NCBI GenBank assembly: GCA_018417955.1 | Contig: JACTVC010000007.1 | Span: 682,001-746,000, forward strand | Reading direction: 5' to 3' | Length of the DNA stretch: 64,000 nt | Source of the DNA: Laccaria trichodermophora | Lineage: Eukaryota > Basidiomycota > Agaricomycetes > Agaricales > Hydnangiaceae | Shown here: positions 36,184 to 47,100 of the stretch, in pieces | How the letters are laid out: every line of letters begins with the position of its first letter | How positions within the stretch are numbered: position 1 is the stretch's first letter | The notes under the pieces: model-generated | What the model saw: the letters and a program-made list of their open reading frames with translations, nothing else | Databases searched by the model: none | Told to the model about the DNA's origin: nothing | Made by a program: the position numbers and the translations under genes

Positions 36184-37855
36184 TCACACTAGTACATGGC
36201 ACACCGTGACCAAGTTGAAGGTCACGCGGACGGTATGATTCCAAGTCCGTCGGATACTATCTAACTTCAATTTCAGTGCTTCTCTACAAAATAGCGTCAG
36301 CAAATTATTTTCATGCATCCCCTCAGAGACTGGCACACCCTCACCTTCAGCTAAAATTTCTAGACACTGCTGATTATTGTACTCTTTGCCCCAGTACTTC
36401 TTCCACACACGAGGCAGCCGGTTGGGTGTCACAATCGCAAGGCCTCTTTGCAAAAATGAAGGGTTGGTATCATGAGGATCCAGGTCTTGAAGGCTTGTAC
36501 CATGCACATCTGCAGGCCTCCAAACGACAAGACTGTTTGCTGCAGCCTGTATGCGAATCCCATATGTTCCGATATAAAAGTGCCCCCCTGCACCAGAGGG
36601 GTGATCTCTTCTGACCGTCCAGGCCAATGCGTATGTGTGGGGTTGATACTCCACATGTGTAGAACTGAAACATTTAGTAAGTATATCCCATCAAATAAGA
36701 ATTTACAGAAGTGCACCTTGAATAATTTTGACCAAAGACACCAGATGGTGGAGCCATCTCTGCATCTTGAAAAATAAATTCAGCATCCCCAACACACACC
36801 ATGTATTCTCCATGGGTTCCGACACCCTCCCCTGCTATAAACTCTGATGCTGCTCCCTGACCAGATTTCATGCGAACCATATTGCAATGGTCAAGGAATA
36901 CATCGAAATCCTCCATGATCTTTTCAGGCAGGAAGTCGCGGCACAAGTTCCAAAGTAATGCAAATGCAGAACTGGACTTGTAGTCCTTGTCAGCGACAAC
37001 CTGATCAGGTAGCTTCCTCGTCAGGTTCCGGACCCAGTGAAATGCTGGTGCAGCTCGGGCTCCAGCAGAGTAACCAATCTGGACAAGGGAACCTGGGTCT
37101 TCAAGCTGTTGCCCATTCAACAAGGTATTGTAAAGAAATCAAGGAAAACACACCCTGGCACTCCTTCGTGATTTGACTTCGTCGGCGATTATCCCATCTA
37201 TTGCAGGAAGGACACCTTCTTCAGGGCAGAAATTTCTGCATGCCAATGCAATGATTTCCCCCGTCGAGTCATAAAAAACCGCTTCTTTCTCTTCCTCCAG
37301 GTCTTGTACAATGCGATCGGGATCCGCGCACATCATAGGATGTCGCTGATTGCGCACATCTGGTTGAGAACCAGATTCGAGGTGTTCCCGCCATCGCTCT
37401 CCAATTCCCGGATTCTCATAAATCCATGTATTCAATGGTGGATAAGATTCAGACAGCTTCGTAACTTGAATCCAGGGAATAGCATCAAATTTTCTCTTCA
37501 TCGCTGCGCGACCTTTGGCAGTAAAGCCAACAGATTGTATGAATTTGCTTCTGATGTTTTTCTTGGCATTGCGAAGAGCGATTCGTGCAGCATTAGCTTC
37601 AACCATGCTGGCTGGAATAGCATCTCCAAACGGGCCTGTGCTGGATGCCAGTGCAGCTCCAAGTTCTGAGAAAAGGTCAGGATTTTGCCAGCAGCGCGGA
37701 TCTAGTTTTATGTTTTCGGTGTCTCGGATATAGTCCATGAAAGCAGTGCGGTCGACATCATCGACTGCGCGGGCGAATAGGGCGCATGCAGCGGGATCAG
37801 CAGCGACGTGTGTTATTATGCTTTGAAGGGACTTTTTAAGCCAATTCTTCGGCAT
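36184..37855 (-). CDS. putative TET/JBP-like 2-oxoglutarate Fe(II) dioxygenase (2OGFeDO type)
   Basis: Exons are 37855-37154, 37105-36717 and 36664-36184, giving 523 residues. The N-terminal half is helical and unrecognised. The C-terminal half contains a double-stranded beta-helix pattern, with HTYALAWTVRRDHPSGAGGH, then FYIGTYGIRIQAAANSLVVW and RPADVHGTSLQDLDPHD. The HGTSL histidine would be the distal iron ligand. This pattern resembles the TET/JBP-like oxygenases expanded in Agaricomycetes, where they accompany Kyakuja-Dileera-Zisupton and Plavaka-type transposons and may oxidise 5-methylcytosine. The exact proximal HxD ligands are unclear by eye, so the enzyme class is inferred. The frame is intact throughout. 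A Plavaka transposase lies about 6.3 kb away. Confidence 0.6.
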
Positions 37856-38391
37856 ATCGAATTATGATGGAGTGGGGAATCTACAGGCAAGTGATAAAGT
37901 TTCAAGAAGCCAGAAGTCCAACTTGAACTTGAAGTACTATCGTGACCCAGAGGCCAGTCTAAGGGTGTCGGATGATTCTGGCAGGTCGCGGTGGGGAGCC
38001 CTAGAGTGGAAATGACCAAAATGCTCGGAGTGAATGCACGCTCAACGATGATGATGATGGATTGGCCGCGATTTGGCCGCGATCATGATGATGAGTCCGA
38101 CTCTAACTTCAACTTGTTGTTGTGTACAAATGTCTGGTTCAACTTTCTAACTTAGACCTTGCCAAGCAAAGCTTCCGACTCTGGGGCCGCCACCGTTCAA
38201 ATCTGTTCAAATTGTACCTCCTGTTGCCTTTTGAAGACTTTCGATTCCAGAGTAATTGTCGCCCTTGGCTGTATAATGTGTGGATTCGACGAAAGGCACC
38301 CTTCACATTACCCCATTGTCCAAAAGCAAGTTCATGTTCTGAAGTAGGAAGCAAAAAGTATATATTACTACAGAGTTCAGTTGCCACAAGA

Positions 38392-39619
38392 TTAGTTGAA
38401 ATAGTTACATAAATGATACTTGAGGACGAGGATGTCCATACCCGACATAATCCTCGGTCCATAATCAGAAACATCCCTCAAGAATGATTTGATGCCGTCA
38501 TCAGACCACCCACTAACGGCCCTCAAGTACTGTTCACTTTTACAACCAAATCCGAGGAAGTTTTGTAGAAAGTGGGACATGTCGGGCACGCACTCTGCGA
38601 GAAACTGTGCCACTTCCCTGTCTCTGCGCAAAGCTTGTGGGTCGGCGGCGTCAGTAGGAGATTCGCTTCGTTGACGATGGTTGAAAGGGTCGTGGTTTCC
38701 CACCACTGCCATTGGGCGATATACGGAGGCAACTTCATCGGTCTGCTAAAAATGCATAGTATCACCAATCAGAAAATGCTACAATTTGCCAAGTCTAACC
38801 GTCGCATCATTGATAGTTCCACGTCGTCCACAATGAGAATGAACTTGTTTTTGGTCCACCGTTGCGACCGGACAAATTTCAGACACACTTTTCTTGTTCT
38901 TCTAAAGTTCATATTAGCTATCATGAAGCAGTACAGTATGGTCCTTACTTGCCTTGGATGAACTATCACTGGTTACTGACCCTTCCGTACCATCTCGCTG
39001 CGACTTGTGATAGTATCTATTCTGGCCTAAAGTTTTCGACATGTACGCGTGAGCCAATTTCTTTCGAAGAGCGCTGGTGTCATCTGCTTGATCATATAAC
39101 ATGGGATACAGAACGCATAACTGTAAACGAAGTCATGTAATATCATGCGATAGTAACCAATCGAGAGTGCTACCTCTTCCTCAGCTAACGCTTGCTGTTC
39201 AGGCTGGTCCCCGTATGTCCTGTTTAAATCGAAATAGTCGTCTACCATCCTCCGTAACTTTCCCTGAAGAGATAAGTGTCGTCCGAGTCTCAGATACGTA
39301 AATATTGTTACAGATGTCCACTTACCTTCCATTGCTCAACAAATGCATCAGTGACATTCGGCCCTAATATGTGTTTGATCTCTTCTACCTGTACCACAGG
39401 TTCAGTACGCGAAGTTGTTGATTGAACTTGATTCCGAGTCAACGTGTATTGCGTACCGTCAGAGAGAACTGGCCTGGAGCCCATGAGGTCATCGTATAAG
39501 CGAAGAGGTACACTAAAAGAAAAAGCGAAACAGAACTTACGGGGCATTGTGCCAGATGCTGAATAGTTGGAAACGATGAAGAACCGGGCGTGATCACTCC
39601 GAGTCGGACTTGAAGTCAT
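38392..39619 (-). CDS. lineage-specific protein of unknown function with a duplicated C-terminal domain
   Basis: Exons are 39619-39326, 39263-39174, 39120-38953, 38901-38800 and 38745-38392, giving 335 residues. I do not recognise the family. The last 80 residues (QFLAECVPDMSHFLQNFLGF, then YLRAVSGWSDDGIKSFLRDV, MSGMDILVLKYHL) form a helical module that recurs about 1 kb upstream at 39779-40030. Intron 3 (38902-38952) starts GCAAGT and ends TTTAG, so it is a GC-AG intron; the downstream frame supports this choice. A GTAAGT...TTTTAG stretch in exon 1 is only 31 nt, and I kept it as coding. Confidence 0.6.
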
Positions 39620-39778
39620 CAAGTTTGAATTTAAGGTGTAGTAACGCTAACACGTGAGCGGGTTACGCGTGTCTTGTGACCAAAGTTGTTTCTATGTCAC
39701 GGTGTTTAATAGTAAAGCTGCTGTTCAAAAAATAAACAGTACCGTAGATACTAAAGTATCCAGGAATTGCGGACAAGA

Positions 39779-40140
39779 TTAATCAAAATAGGTTCGTAAA
39801 TGATTCTTGAGGGCGAGCATCACCATACCCGACATGTTCCTCTCTCCAGAAGAAGATACAGACCTCAAGAATAATTCGATCTCATCGTCCGACCACAAAC
39901 TAGCAACCCTCAAGAATTCTTCAGTTACTAGTATACATTCGAAGTCAAGGAAGTTTAGTAAGAAATGAGATATGATGTCGGGCTCCCAAACTTCAAGGAA
40001 TTTCTGCATTTCAAATTCTCTGCGGAAAAGTCCACAACCTTGGGGTGCTTGCTGGCTCCATCTGCGATCGATTCTTCGAGCACTGACGACAGGGGAGGCT
40101 GAAAGGAAGGGGCAGGTGGTCGAGGCTGAATTTGTCGCAA
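39779..40140 (-). pseudogene. partial copy of the neighbouring gene's C-terminal domain
   Basis: The minus-strand frame ending at 39779 encodes FLEVWEPDIISHFLLNFLDF, EFLRVASLWSDDEIELFLRS and MSGMVMLALKNHLRTYFD. Residue by residue this parallels the last exon of the gene at 38392-39619. Upstream of it the frame is open as PQGCGLFRREFEMQ, but the matching N-terminal exons are not evident. It may be a fragment left by tandem duplication, or the 3' end of the degenerate gene just upstream. Confidence 0.5.
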
Positions 40141-40299
40141 CGTAGATGACGGCGGAGGACTAGGCTGTGGGTTGACTTTGACACGCCAGGAGGACGTCTG
40201 TCACAGAAGAAAGAATTGGACTGGTTGGAGTAGGCTTAGCTATGGAGGCACGGGATGGTATGAGACGAGAGGATTCACCTGGATGGACATGTAAATGTT

Positions 40300-42050
40300 T
40301 AGAAGATGGTGGTCACCGCAATTCGTTCGCTGACTCATTGATAGGTGGCTTGGATGCCGTCATGTTCTTAAAAGCTTCCTTGATAACCGCGATGACGACA
40401 TCTTCCTCAATGCTCACCTGCGCAGTTGTGAGAGTATTATGAGACTCCTTCTGCTTCGCTTTCTCTGCTCCAGCCTTCATCTTCTCCTCGAGTTCCGCAG
40501 CTTTCCACCTTGCTCTTTCCTTTTGGGCTTCGCGTTCAGCCTCTTCTTGTTGTCTTCTTTGCTTGGCCCGTGCTGTAGTGCTCTGCAATACATCTTTTCG
40601 AGCTTCATCCAATTCCGGCGCATTTAGGTGTGGTAGAGCGATTGCGGCAGTGGCCGACCAACAGAGGCAGTTGAAATGGCAGGTGAACAAGATGGGTGAG
40701 GTTGATTGGACACAGGTGTTAGAGGTTGCGGTTCTGTCAGCGGAAGTCGCGGAGAAGAAAGTTGGTGGAGGGGGGCGTCCAGCGAAGATTGAGCTAAGTG
40801 GGGTGGTAATTGACGTCCGCCCTCTTGAAAAAATCTGCGCATGACATGCTGAGGAACTGGTGGCGCCATGGAAGCTGCTCACATAATCAGGATGTGGCGG
40901 AATTCCATCTCTGGTCAGCGGAGAAGGGCCATCCCGTCGAGGTGGGTGGTCACAGTCATGAGGTCTGTCGTTGCTGAAAGCGTGCCCTGATCCGCTGCTA
41001 CTATATCGTCGGGCACGCGAATCGTATTCACCCCCGGATTTTTGTAGAACTTGCACGTTTGGAGGGGCACCAAAATCTCGATTCCGCAAGTCGATAAGTG
41101 GCGTCGATGATTCCTGGTAACTTGTCCGCTTAGATGGGTACCGACCTTGACCAGGACGGTGTTAATGACTGCAAGGCTCTAGCCTGTTCGAGCCAAGTTC
41201 GAGCATTCATTAAAAAGGACACAGGAGGAGTCTTGCGGTGAGTGTGCGCTCTGCAGGGCGACGAGGGAAACTTGGCTCCCAGACCCATGGGAAAAGGGAG
41301 CGGAAGTGAAGTCTTGAGAAGAGGACGAAGGCGATGACCGTGATTTTGGCCAGCTTCGGTCGAAATCGTCAATAAAACGCTCTTCCTTGCTTACAGGTGC
41401 AATAACCCCAGTTGTGATTTCGAGCTGAGGGATGGTTGGAGTGGGGGGTCCTCGTTAGCTTCGATCTTATATTGTCACCCGTCTTCGAATTCGATTACGC
41501 CCCCTAAAAAGTCATCATTATTTTTCTCCATCTATGAAAAGAATCATATTCCGTTAAATTTGCTCAGATGGTGAGCAAATGTACTCCATAAAAGGTATCA
41601 GCTTCTTCCAACCTTGCCTGATTCACTGCAGCGTCAACAGCCGATTTGGCTTGATGCACTATTGGCGGCTTGCGTATCGCAACTGTAAAAAGTGTCAGGT
41701 TTACTAAAATTTCAACCAACTACCATGAGAACAGACCTTTCCAGCCTCAGCAGCAGTTGGGAAGCCATTCGGTTTCACATCTGGGTGCAGAGCTGTAGCT
41801 GTCGACAGCTTGACGTTGCCCCATACTGGCTTGGTGCCAACTGCAGTTTCCCTTTGTGAGGTTCCAAGTTGTGTGACGGCCGCTCGTGGTTGAGGTTGGA
41901 TGGCCTTTCCTGCGTGTGGCAACTGCGGAACCGCATTTGTCCTTGTCACGGAGGGAAGCAGAGATTCGTTGCTCGGTGGATTTGTTGTGGGAAGTGGGGC
42001 AACAGAGGATGAACGAGATCATCCTACCGTAGAGGTTGAGATGGCTGGGG
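40300..42050 (-). pseudogene. degenerate copy of a conserved Agaricomycete low-complexity coiled-coil gene
   Basis: Several minus-strand segments in different frames follow one conserved order. They are VWGNVKLSTATALHPDVKPN plus FPTAAEAGK near 41740-41850, NQARLEEADTFYGVHL near 41590-41630, NNDDFLGGVIEFEDG near 41475-41525, APVSKEERFIDDFDRSWPKS near 41340-41400, and the coiled coil ARAKQRRQQEEAEREAQKER near 40500-40580. I recognise this series as a conserved gene of unknown function in mushroom-forming fungi. Here the frame changes between segments, and an in-frame TGA (41475-41477) stands where the family has Arg before QYKI, fitting CGA to TGA. I judge it a pseudogene, although some frame changes might be introns. 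Confidence 0.6.
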
Positions 42051-42179
42051 CTGCCGTAAGTCTAGTTACCACAAGCTTCGCATGTGAAGATGTTGGTTGT
42101 GTTGGCGGTCTGGCTGCCGTTGGAGCATCGGCCAATTAGTAGTGTTCGACCAAAAGTTTGAAAGAGATGACTTGCCAAG

Positions 42180-42830
42180 TGGAGCCCCCGTCACGTTGCT
42201 GCCAGTCCCGTCGGCGTACGCTTCCTGCGGCTCCGTGGGTAAGGTGGGGAGTTTGTCATTCACATCAATTCCACGCTGACACCCAATCTCATCCCTCCAC
42301 CAATCCTTTCCCTGACACGGGACATTCGCAGAGCTGATGATCTTGATATTCGAATCGATCAAGAAGATTGTGAGAACTGTAGCCTGGCTTCGTTCGATCT
42401 TGGAGCTCGAACGGCTGAACTTGATGTTGGAGAATGTTGGGGGAGATCAACAGCCGGCCTTCGCGCATGTCTACGACTCCGACGTTTTCAAACGTTGGCC
42501 CATATTGGTTGCATGCGAAAACGTTAGGGAACCATTCGTACTGTTCTTGTCTGTACACGATTCGGCTGCACGTGAAGTCGCTGGTGTGTTAGCGAAACGC
42601 GAGAGATGAGAGTGCGACGACGGGTAATAGTAAAGCGCTGTTGCGCAGATATGTTCATTCTACAACATCGTTGAAAATTCAGAAATTGATGATAGGGACC
42701 ATGGAAGGTACAACGCACCAGTTGACCTTCAACGTGCCAAGTCCCCCCCCATATTCAGGCTTTTCTGGCGTAAGCTCAATATTCGCGAATGTAACAATCT
42801 GTCGCCCTCCTGGACAAGAAATGCCAGTGA
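42180..42830 (-). pseudogene. DUF4246 family gene relic
   Basis: Minus-strand segments in family order are FANIELTPEKPEY (near 42755-42795), WHVEGQL (near 42722-42740), an exon starting after TTGTAG at 42659 with NEHICATALYYY, QEQYEWFPNVFACNQYGP, REGRLLISPNILQHQVQPF (near 42420-42480) and NVPCQGKDWWRDEIG (near 42285-42330). These are core motifs of DUF4246 proteins. The gene is broken in two places. A run of eight G (plus-strand C, 42743-42750) shifts the frame between PEY and WHVEG, and TAA at 42589-42591 follows LAFR where Gln is usual. No catalytic function is known to me for this family. Confidence 0.7.
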
Positions 42831-44139
42831 GAGCATGTCATCCCGTTCGTCACGACCCATGCGAGACTGCAGAAAGGGATGGCGCTGGACATTCAAGGAT
42901 TTGTCTGATCGTTTCGCACGTTCGATGAAGTTGTGCTCTATTATTTGACGCAACTGTGATTTTGAGTGTGTTGATGGAGGAGAGAGTAAATGTGAACACC
43001 CACCCTGTGCAGAGGGTCCGAGTCACCATATCCATATTGGCTGCTTCCGACGTCTGTGTAAGAGATGTCAGCAGTCGAGCACCTTTTCAATAGGATGTTC
43101 GCTTGCCTTGGTAGTATCCTCCGGCTTTATGCCAGGGAAGGGGCCCGTATAGTTGAACACTACGCTCACAAAAGTTAATGACACAACGTGGCGGAGAATG
43201 GATGTGATTTTGTGGGCTGTGGGTCGGGGTGGAGTGGCATTTGATGGGTAATGTGTAGAACAATGAGAACGAAACATTGATAGCTGTCGTTATCGAAATA
43301 AGGTGTTGGTCGAGAAATTCGATGTCGTAAAACTTGAGTGGGTGGTTCAGAACGACGTGTACACTTGTGAGCTGTATTGATTTGTTATTCTATCGTCTCG
43401 TCAGTGAAATTTCATGCATAGGTTGCCAGGTGACCAACCTTGGTAGTGTGTATATCTGCTTTGTGCCGGTGACTGTGGCAATATTGAGAACGGGACACAT
43501 CGTCTGGATATCCTGGTGACTAGCCAGGATCATCACGTCGATAGCTCACAACTGTAGAGGTCGTTTCGGATGTGCCCAGAGCGTAAACTTGAAATGAGCT
43601 GGGTTAAATAGCGGGTTGTGGTGGGATTGTGGGAAACCAACATGTTTGTTGATTACTGCCTTTGATATTTACTCCGTTTCCGTCGTCCTCGTGCCGCCTG
43701 GAGTGGAGAAAGAAAGGAAATCGAAGAGTGGAGAATCTCCCAGTGCCACTGGCAGGTTCTATCTGCCTTCAGACAAAGCGCGTGGTCCACACCAGAAACG
43801 ACAGAGGCGGGGAAAGAATTCGCATCCTCTCCCCTGGGGAGCAGTGCAGCGTCCTCGTCATGCGCGCTCTGGTCTCCCCCCTCCTGTGGTGCTCCTCGAA
43901 GAAGTACTACACGCGATGAACAAGGGTATGATTCACACCGTGCGGAGATACTTGGCTGAAGGTGGTGGTACCAGGAGGGACAGGCGGTGGTTGTGATTAC
44001 ACATTGAGATGAGGTTGCACAGATGGGTGAGGAGGTTGATTAGGATGGTGATGTTATTGGATGGCTGAGGAGTGTTGCTTGGATTTTGGGTGGGAAAGGC
44101 GTAATTTCTTAACCATTTGGAAAATCATGTGAACCACAA
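42831..44139. other. no supported gene
   Basis: Upstream parts of the DUF4246 relic may extend here, for example an NYTGPFPGIKPED-like segment near 43130-43170 on the minus strand, but I could not join them. A plus-strand frame of about 126 codons (43616-43996) shows no motif. Confidence 0.4.
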
Positions 44140-47100
44140 TCAGGAATACATCTCATTGAATTCTAGGAACTCTTCGTCGTCGTCCTGGGACTGGTCGTCA
44201 TAAGGGACTCTGCCCTCGTCGGAGCCAGATTCTGAACTAGCATCCAGGTTAGGATCATCGCGATCATCCATGCCAAATTCTGAACCGTCCGAATCTGCAT
44301 CGTCGTGACTACTGTCATAGCCCCCATAACCACCCACTTCATTCAAGCTTTCTCCAGGATCTTGATCTGGAGCCGCTGGAGCTGAATTTGGGGTCGATTC
44401 GGGGGCGGGCTGGGCTGCAGATATATGGCCATGCCCATACATATGCCCAATTCCAATGCCCAAGTGATATCGCATAATCATGTCGCGGTCGGCAAACCTG
44501 CCAGAATGATTAGATGGTGCCATATCTACTAGTAGAACAGCTGCTGTTCACTGACCTATTGACATAGTAACCTTTCCACTCCTGACCATCCTTTGCTATC
44601 TTGGAAAGGCCACGTCCATCCTGATAGCGTTTGCCCTCAGAGAATACGGGGCTTAAATAGCAACTTCGAAGAACATGCTCCGGGTTTACAAAGTCAAATG
44701 CATCTATTTGTGCCATCGGAGGAAATGACACGCGATCCAGCCGGGAGGGTTTCCATCCAGCATTTAGCAGATTGGTGGAAACCTGGAACCACCGCACCCA
44801 GAGGAAATCAAACCTCATCGCTTCATAGTTGAGCATACCAGGTCCAGAATAGACGACATTGACATGGTAGATTCCCAATACTCGTGCATATAAAAATGGA
44901 TGTGTAGGGAGATCATTCTGGGCTTGTGGATCAGCAAGCAACATGATGTCGCAATGGGATGTTTTCGGGTTGATGACATCTTCGGACCGCCGCACATCGT
45001 AGGTTGTGTTATAAAACCGGGCAAGTTTGTGAATGTACATGCGGTTATCTTTGATGATGATGGAGTTCAAAGCCAGCTGCTTTGTATGCTCATTGGGGCC
45101 AAGGTTTAGGGACTTCGGGCCATTTTCTTTGCCTTGAAGATTCCGCAACTCTTCTAACCTTTCTTGGACTCTAGGTAGGAGGTGGGTATTCAGTTTTGTC
45201 ATGAAACCCTGTGCAGGTTGTGCGATCAGTAAGAAGGGGCATGCAAATTTAGAGCCATAGTTACCTGAAGGGCAGGGTCAAAGCGATTTTCTTGGAGGAA
45301 TAAGCCAATGTTCACTGGATTGTTTTGGGTCCTTCCGATGTGGTATCGACAGCTCGAAGACCCAGGGCAATTGTCAGCTGCTGCATCACTTCTTGCCCCG
45401 TTTACTTCCCTGGCATTTAATTTCTGCCGGATGCGGCGAAGCCGAGCTTGCCTCCGCTCAATCTCAGTCAGTTGCTTTATGAATTTCTTGCGACTCGTGC
45501 GCTTGTACCGAGATTTTGGGTTTCGATGCTCGAGCTCTGACTGCACCATGCCAGGCCTTAGTGTGCCATGTGGTCCAAGATAAGAATGGTCAACTTACTG
45601 GCTCAGTTGAATAAGAATCTGTCGTTCCGTATCTCCGAATAGTTTCAGCATAGTCCCCCAGCGCATGCGCTTTGTATGTGTTCAGATTGAAAGTTTTCTT
45701 GCGCCTCCCAACAGGTATTTTTGCCTGTGTTACTTCACGTCTGGTCGTGCTGCCATCCACGCTATCAATCGAAGGAAGAGCACCCTGCACGCATGTGGTT
45801 CTGTAGTCGCAGTGTTTATGCCAGTGGCATTACTAGTTGCCATGCCAGCCGGTATAGATTTGTTCATAGGCGCTGCTGCGTTCTTGGCTTGCTGGCGCTC
45901 CCTTGCTGCAACTTCCCGCTTTAGTTCTCTGGTATCAAAGGCTGGACACAGTTTTTCTTGGAAATCCCGCAGGGCCTGCCCTAGAGCAGAAGTGGTCGAT
46001 TCTAAAATTCCCAAGGTAAGGTCTGTATGCTGCCGGAGCTTTGCAAGGCCATGCCAATGTGCAAAAATGAATAGAAGGCTTAAAAGGAGGGAATTATGTG
46101 GCTCTGGAAGAAGGCCGTCAAAGACTGGGATGGAACACTACAAACACTATGAATATTTCAAAATGTTTCCGGTATGCCTTGTAGCTCACTTGTAGCAGAT
46201 TTTCGTAGTCCCTTGCACCAAGCTTCTTCAATTCAGAAATATTGCTTGAAAAACGACGAATAGAATCGCGGCCAAATGTTGGCGTCGCGCGGAAGCTATC
46301 ACATCTCTTCAGATGGCCCATTTTGAAATGGAGGAGGGTACTGACCGGAAATCGAGGATATCAGTTGCTCCGGCAACAGTATCCAAGATCCGAAGGAGAT
46401 GGAGGAAAAGGGCCCGCCAAACTCCCAACTCGACCTCGTGCATAAAATCAACATGAAATATTTCAAAGAAATTGAAGAGGAAGTGCGGAAAGCGCTCCGA
46501 AAATGCATTCTGTTTCAAGCTTTAGCTTGGATACAAAGGCTGGTTCGCCATGGCAAAGACTTACTAGAGTTGGTACTAGTGATTGAGGCTTGAGAATGCG
46601 CTGCACTGGAGCACTCTCAACAGCCCAATTTTTCCCATAGATCAGTGCTTGGGCTTCGCGTATCTTTTCTTTGTATACATTGTCATTGGTGCGTGCAGAA
46701 AGTTTTCGCTGCACCTTGTCGCATTCAGTACCTACTAGATGAATTTGACTCTTAGGAATAAGGCAGCGGGGGCATGGGCGGCCACCCATGTTCCGGATGG
46801 TAGTTAGTAGAACCCTATATGACATCAGCCTCGCAACAAATCAGCAGCAGCAGCAATGTACACACTTCTCTGGGTAGTCGGCAGCATAGGAGAAGATCTG
46901 AAGGTAGAAACGTCGGGCAATCCCATCGCAGCACATGATAACAATACCATTCTCATATGCATCCATGAACTCGTCATCTAGCAAGATTTTCCACTGTGCA
47001 TGAAGAAACTCGCGCTGGCAATGCGTCATGAATGGCTTGTTTGCTCCTTTCCCACCAAAATGCTGCCCACCAAAATCTTTGAATTCGGGTGGCAACTGCA

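Noticed and set aside
39492..39522. 31-nt GTAAGT...TTTTAG stretch as an ultra-short intron in the gene at 38392-39619
   Set aside because: Removing 31 nt changes the frame and leads to an early stop. Reading through it keeps the downstream exons in frame.
45725..45783. Frameshift disabling the Plavaka transposase
   Set aside because: A 59-nt intron with GTGCTC donor and ACACAG acceptor restores the conserved QAKIPVGRRKKTFNLNTYK frame, so no mutation is needed.
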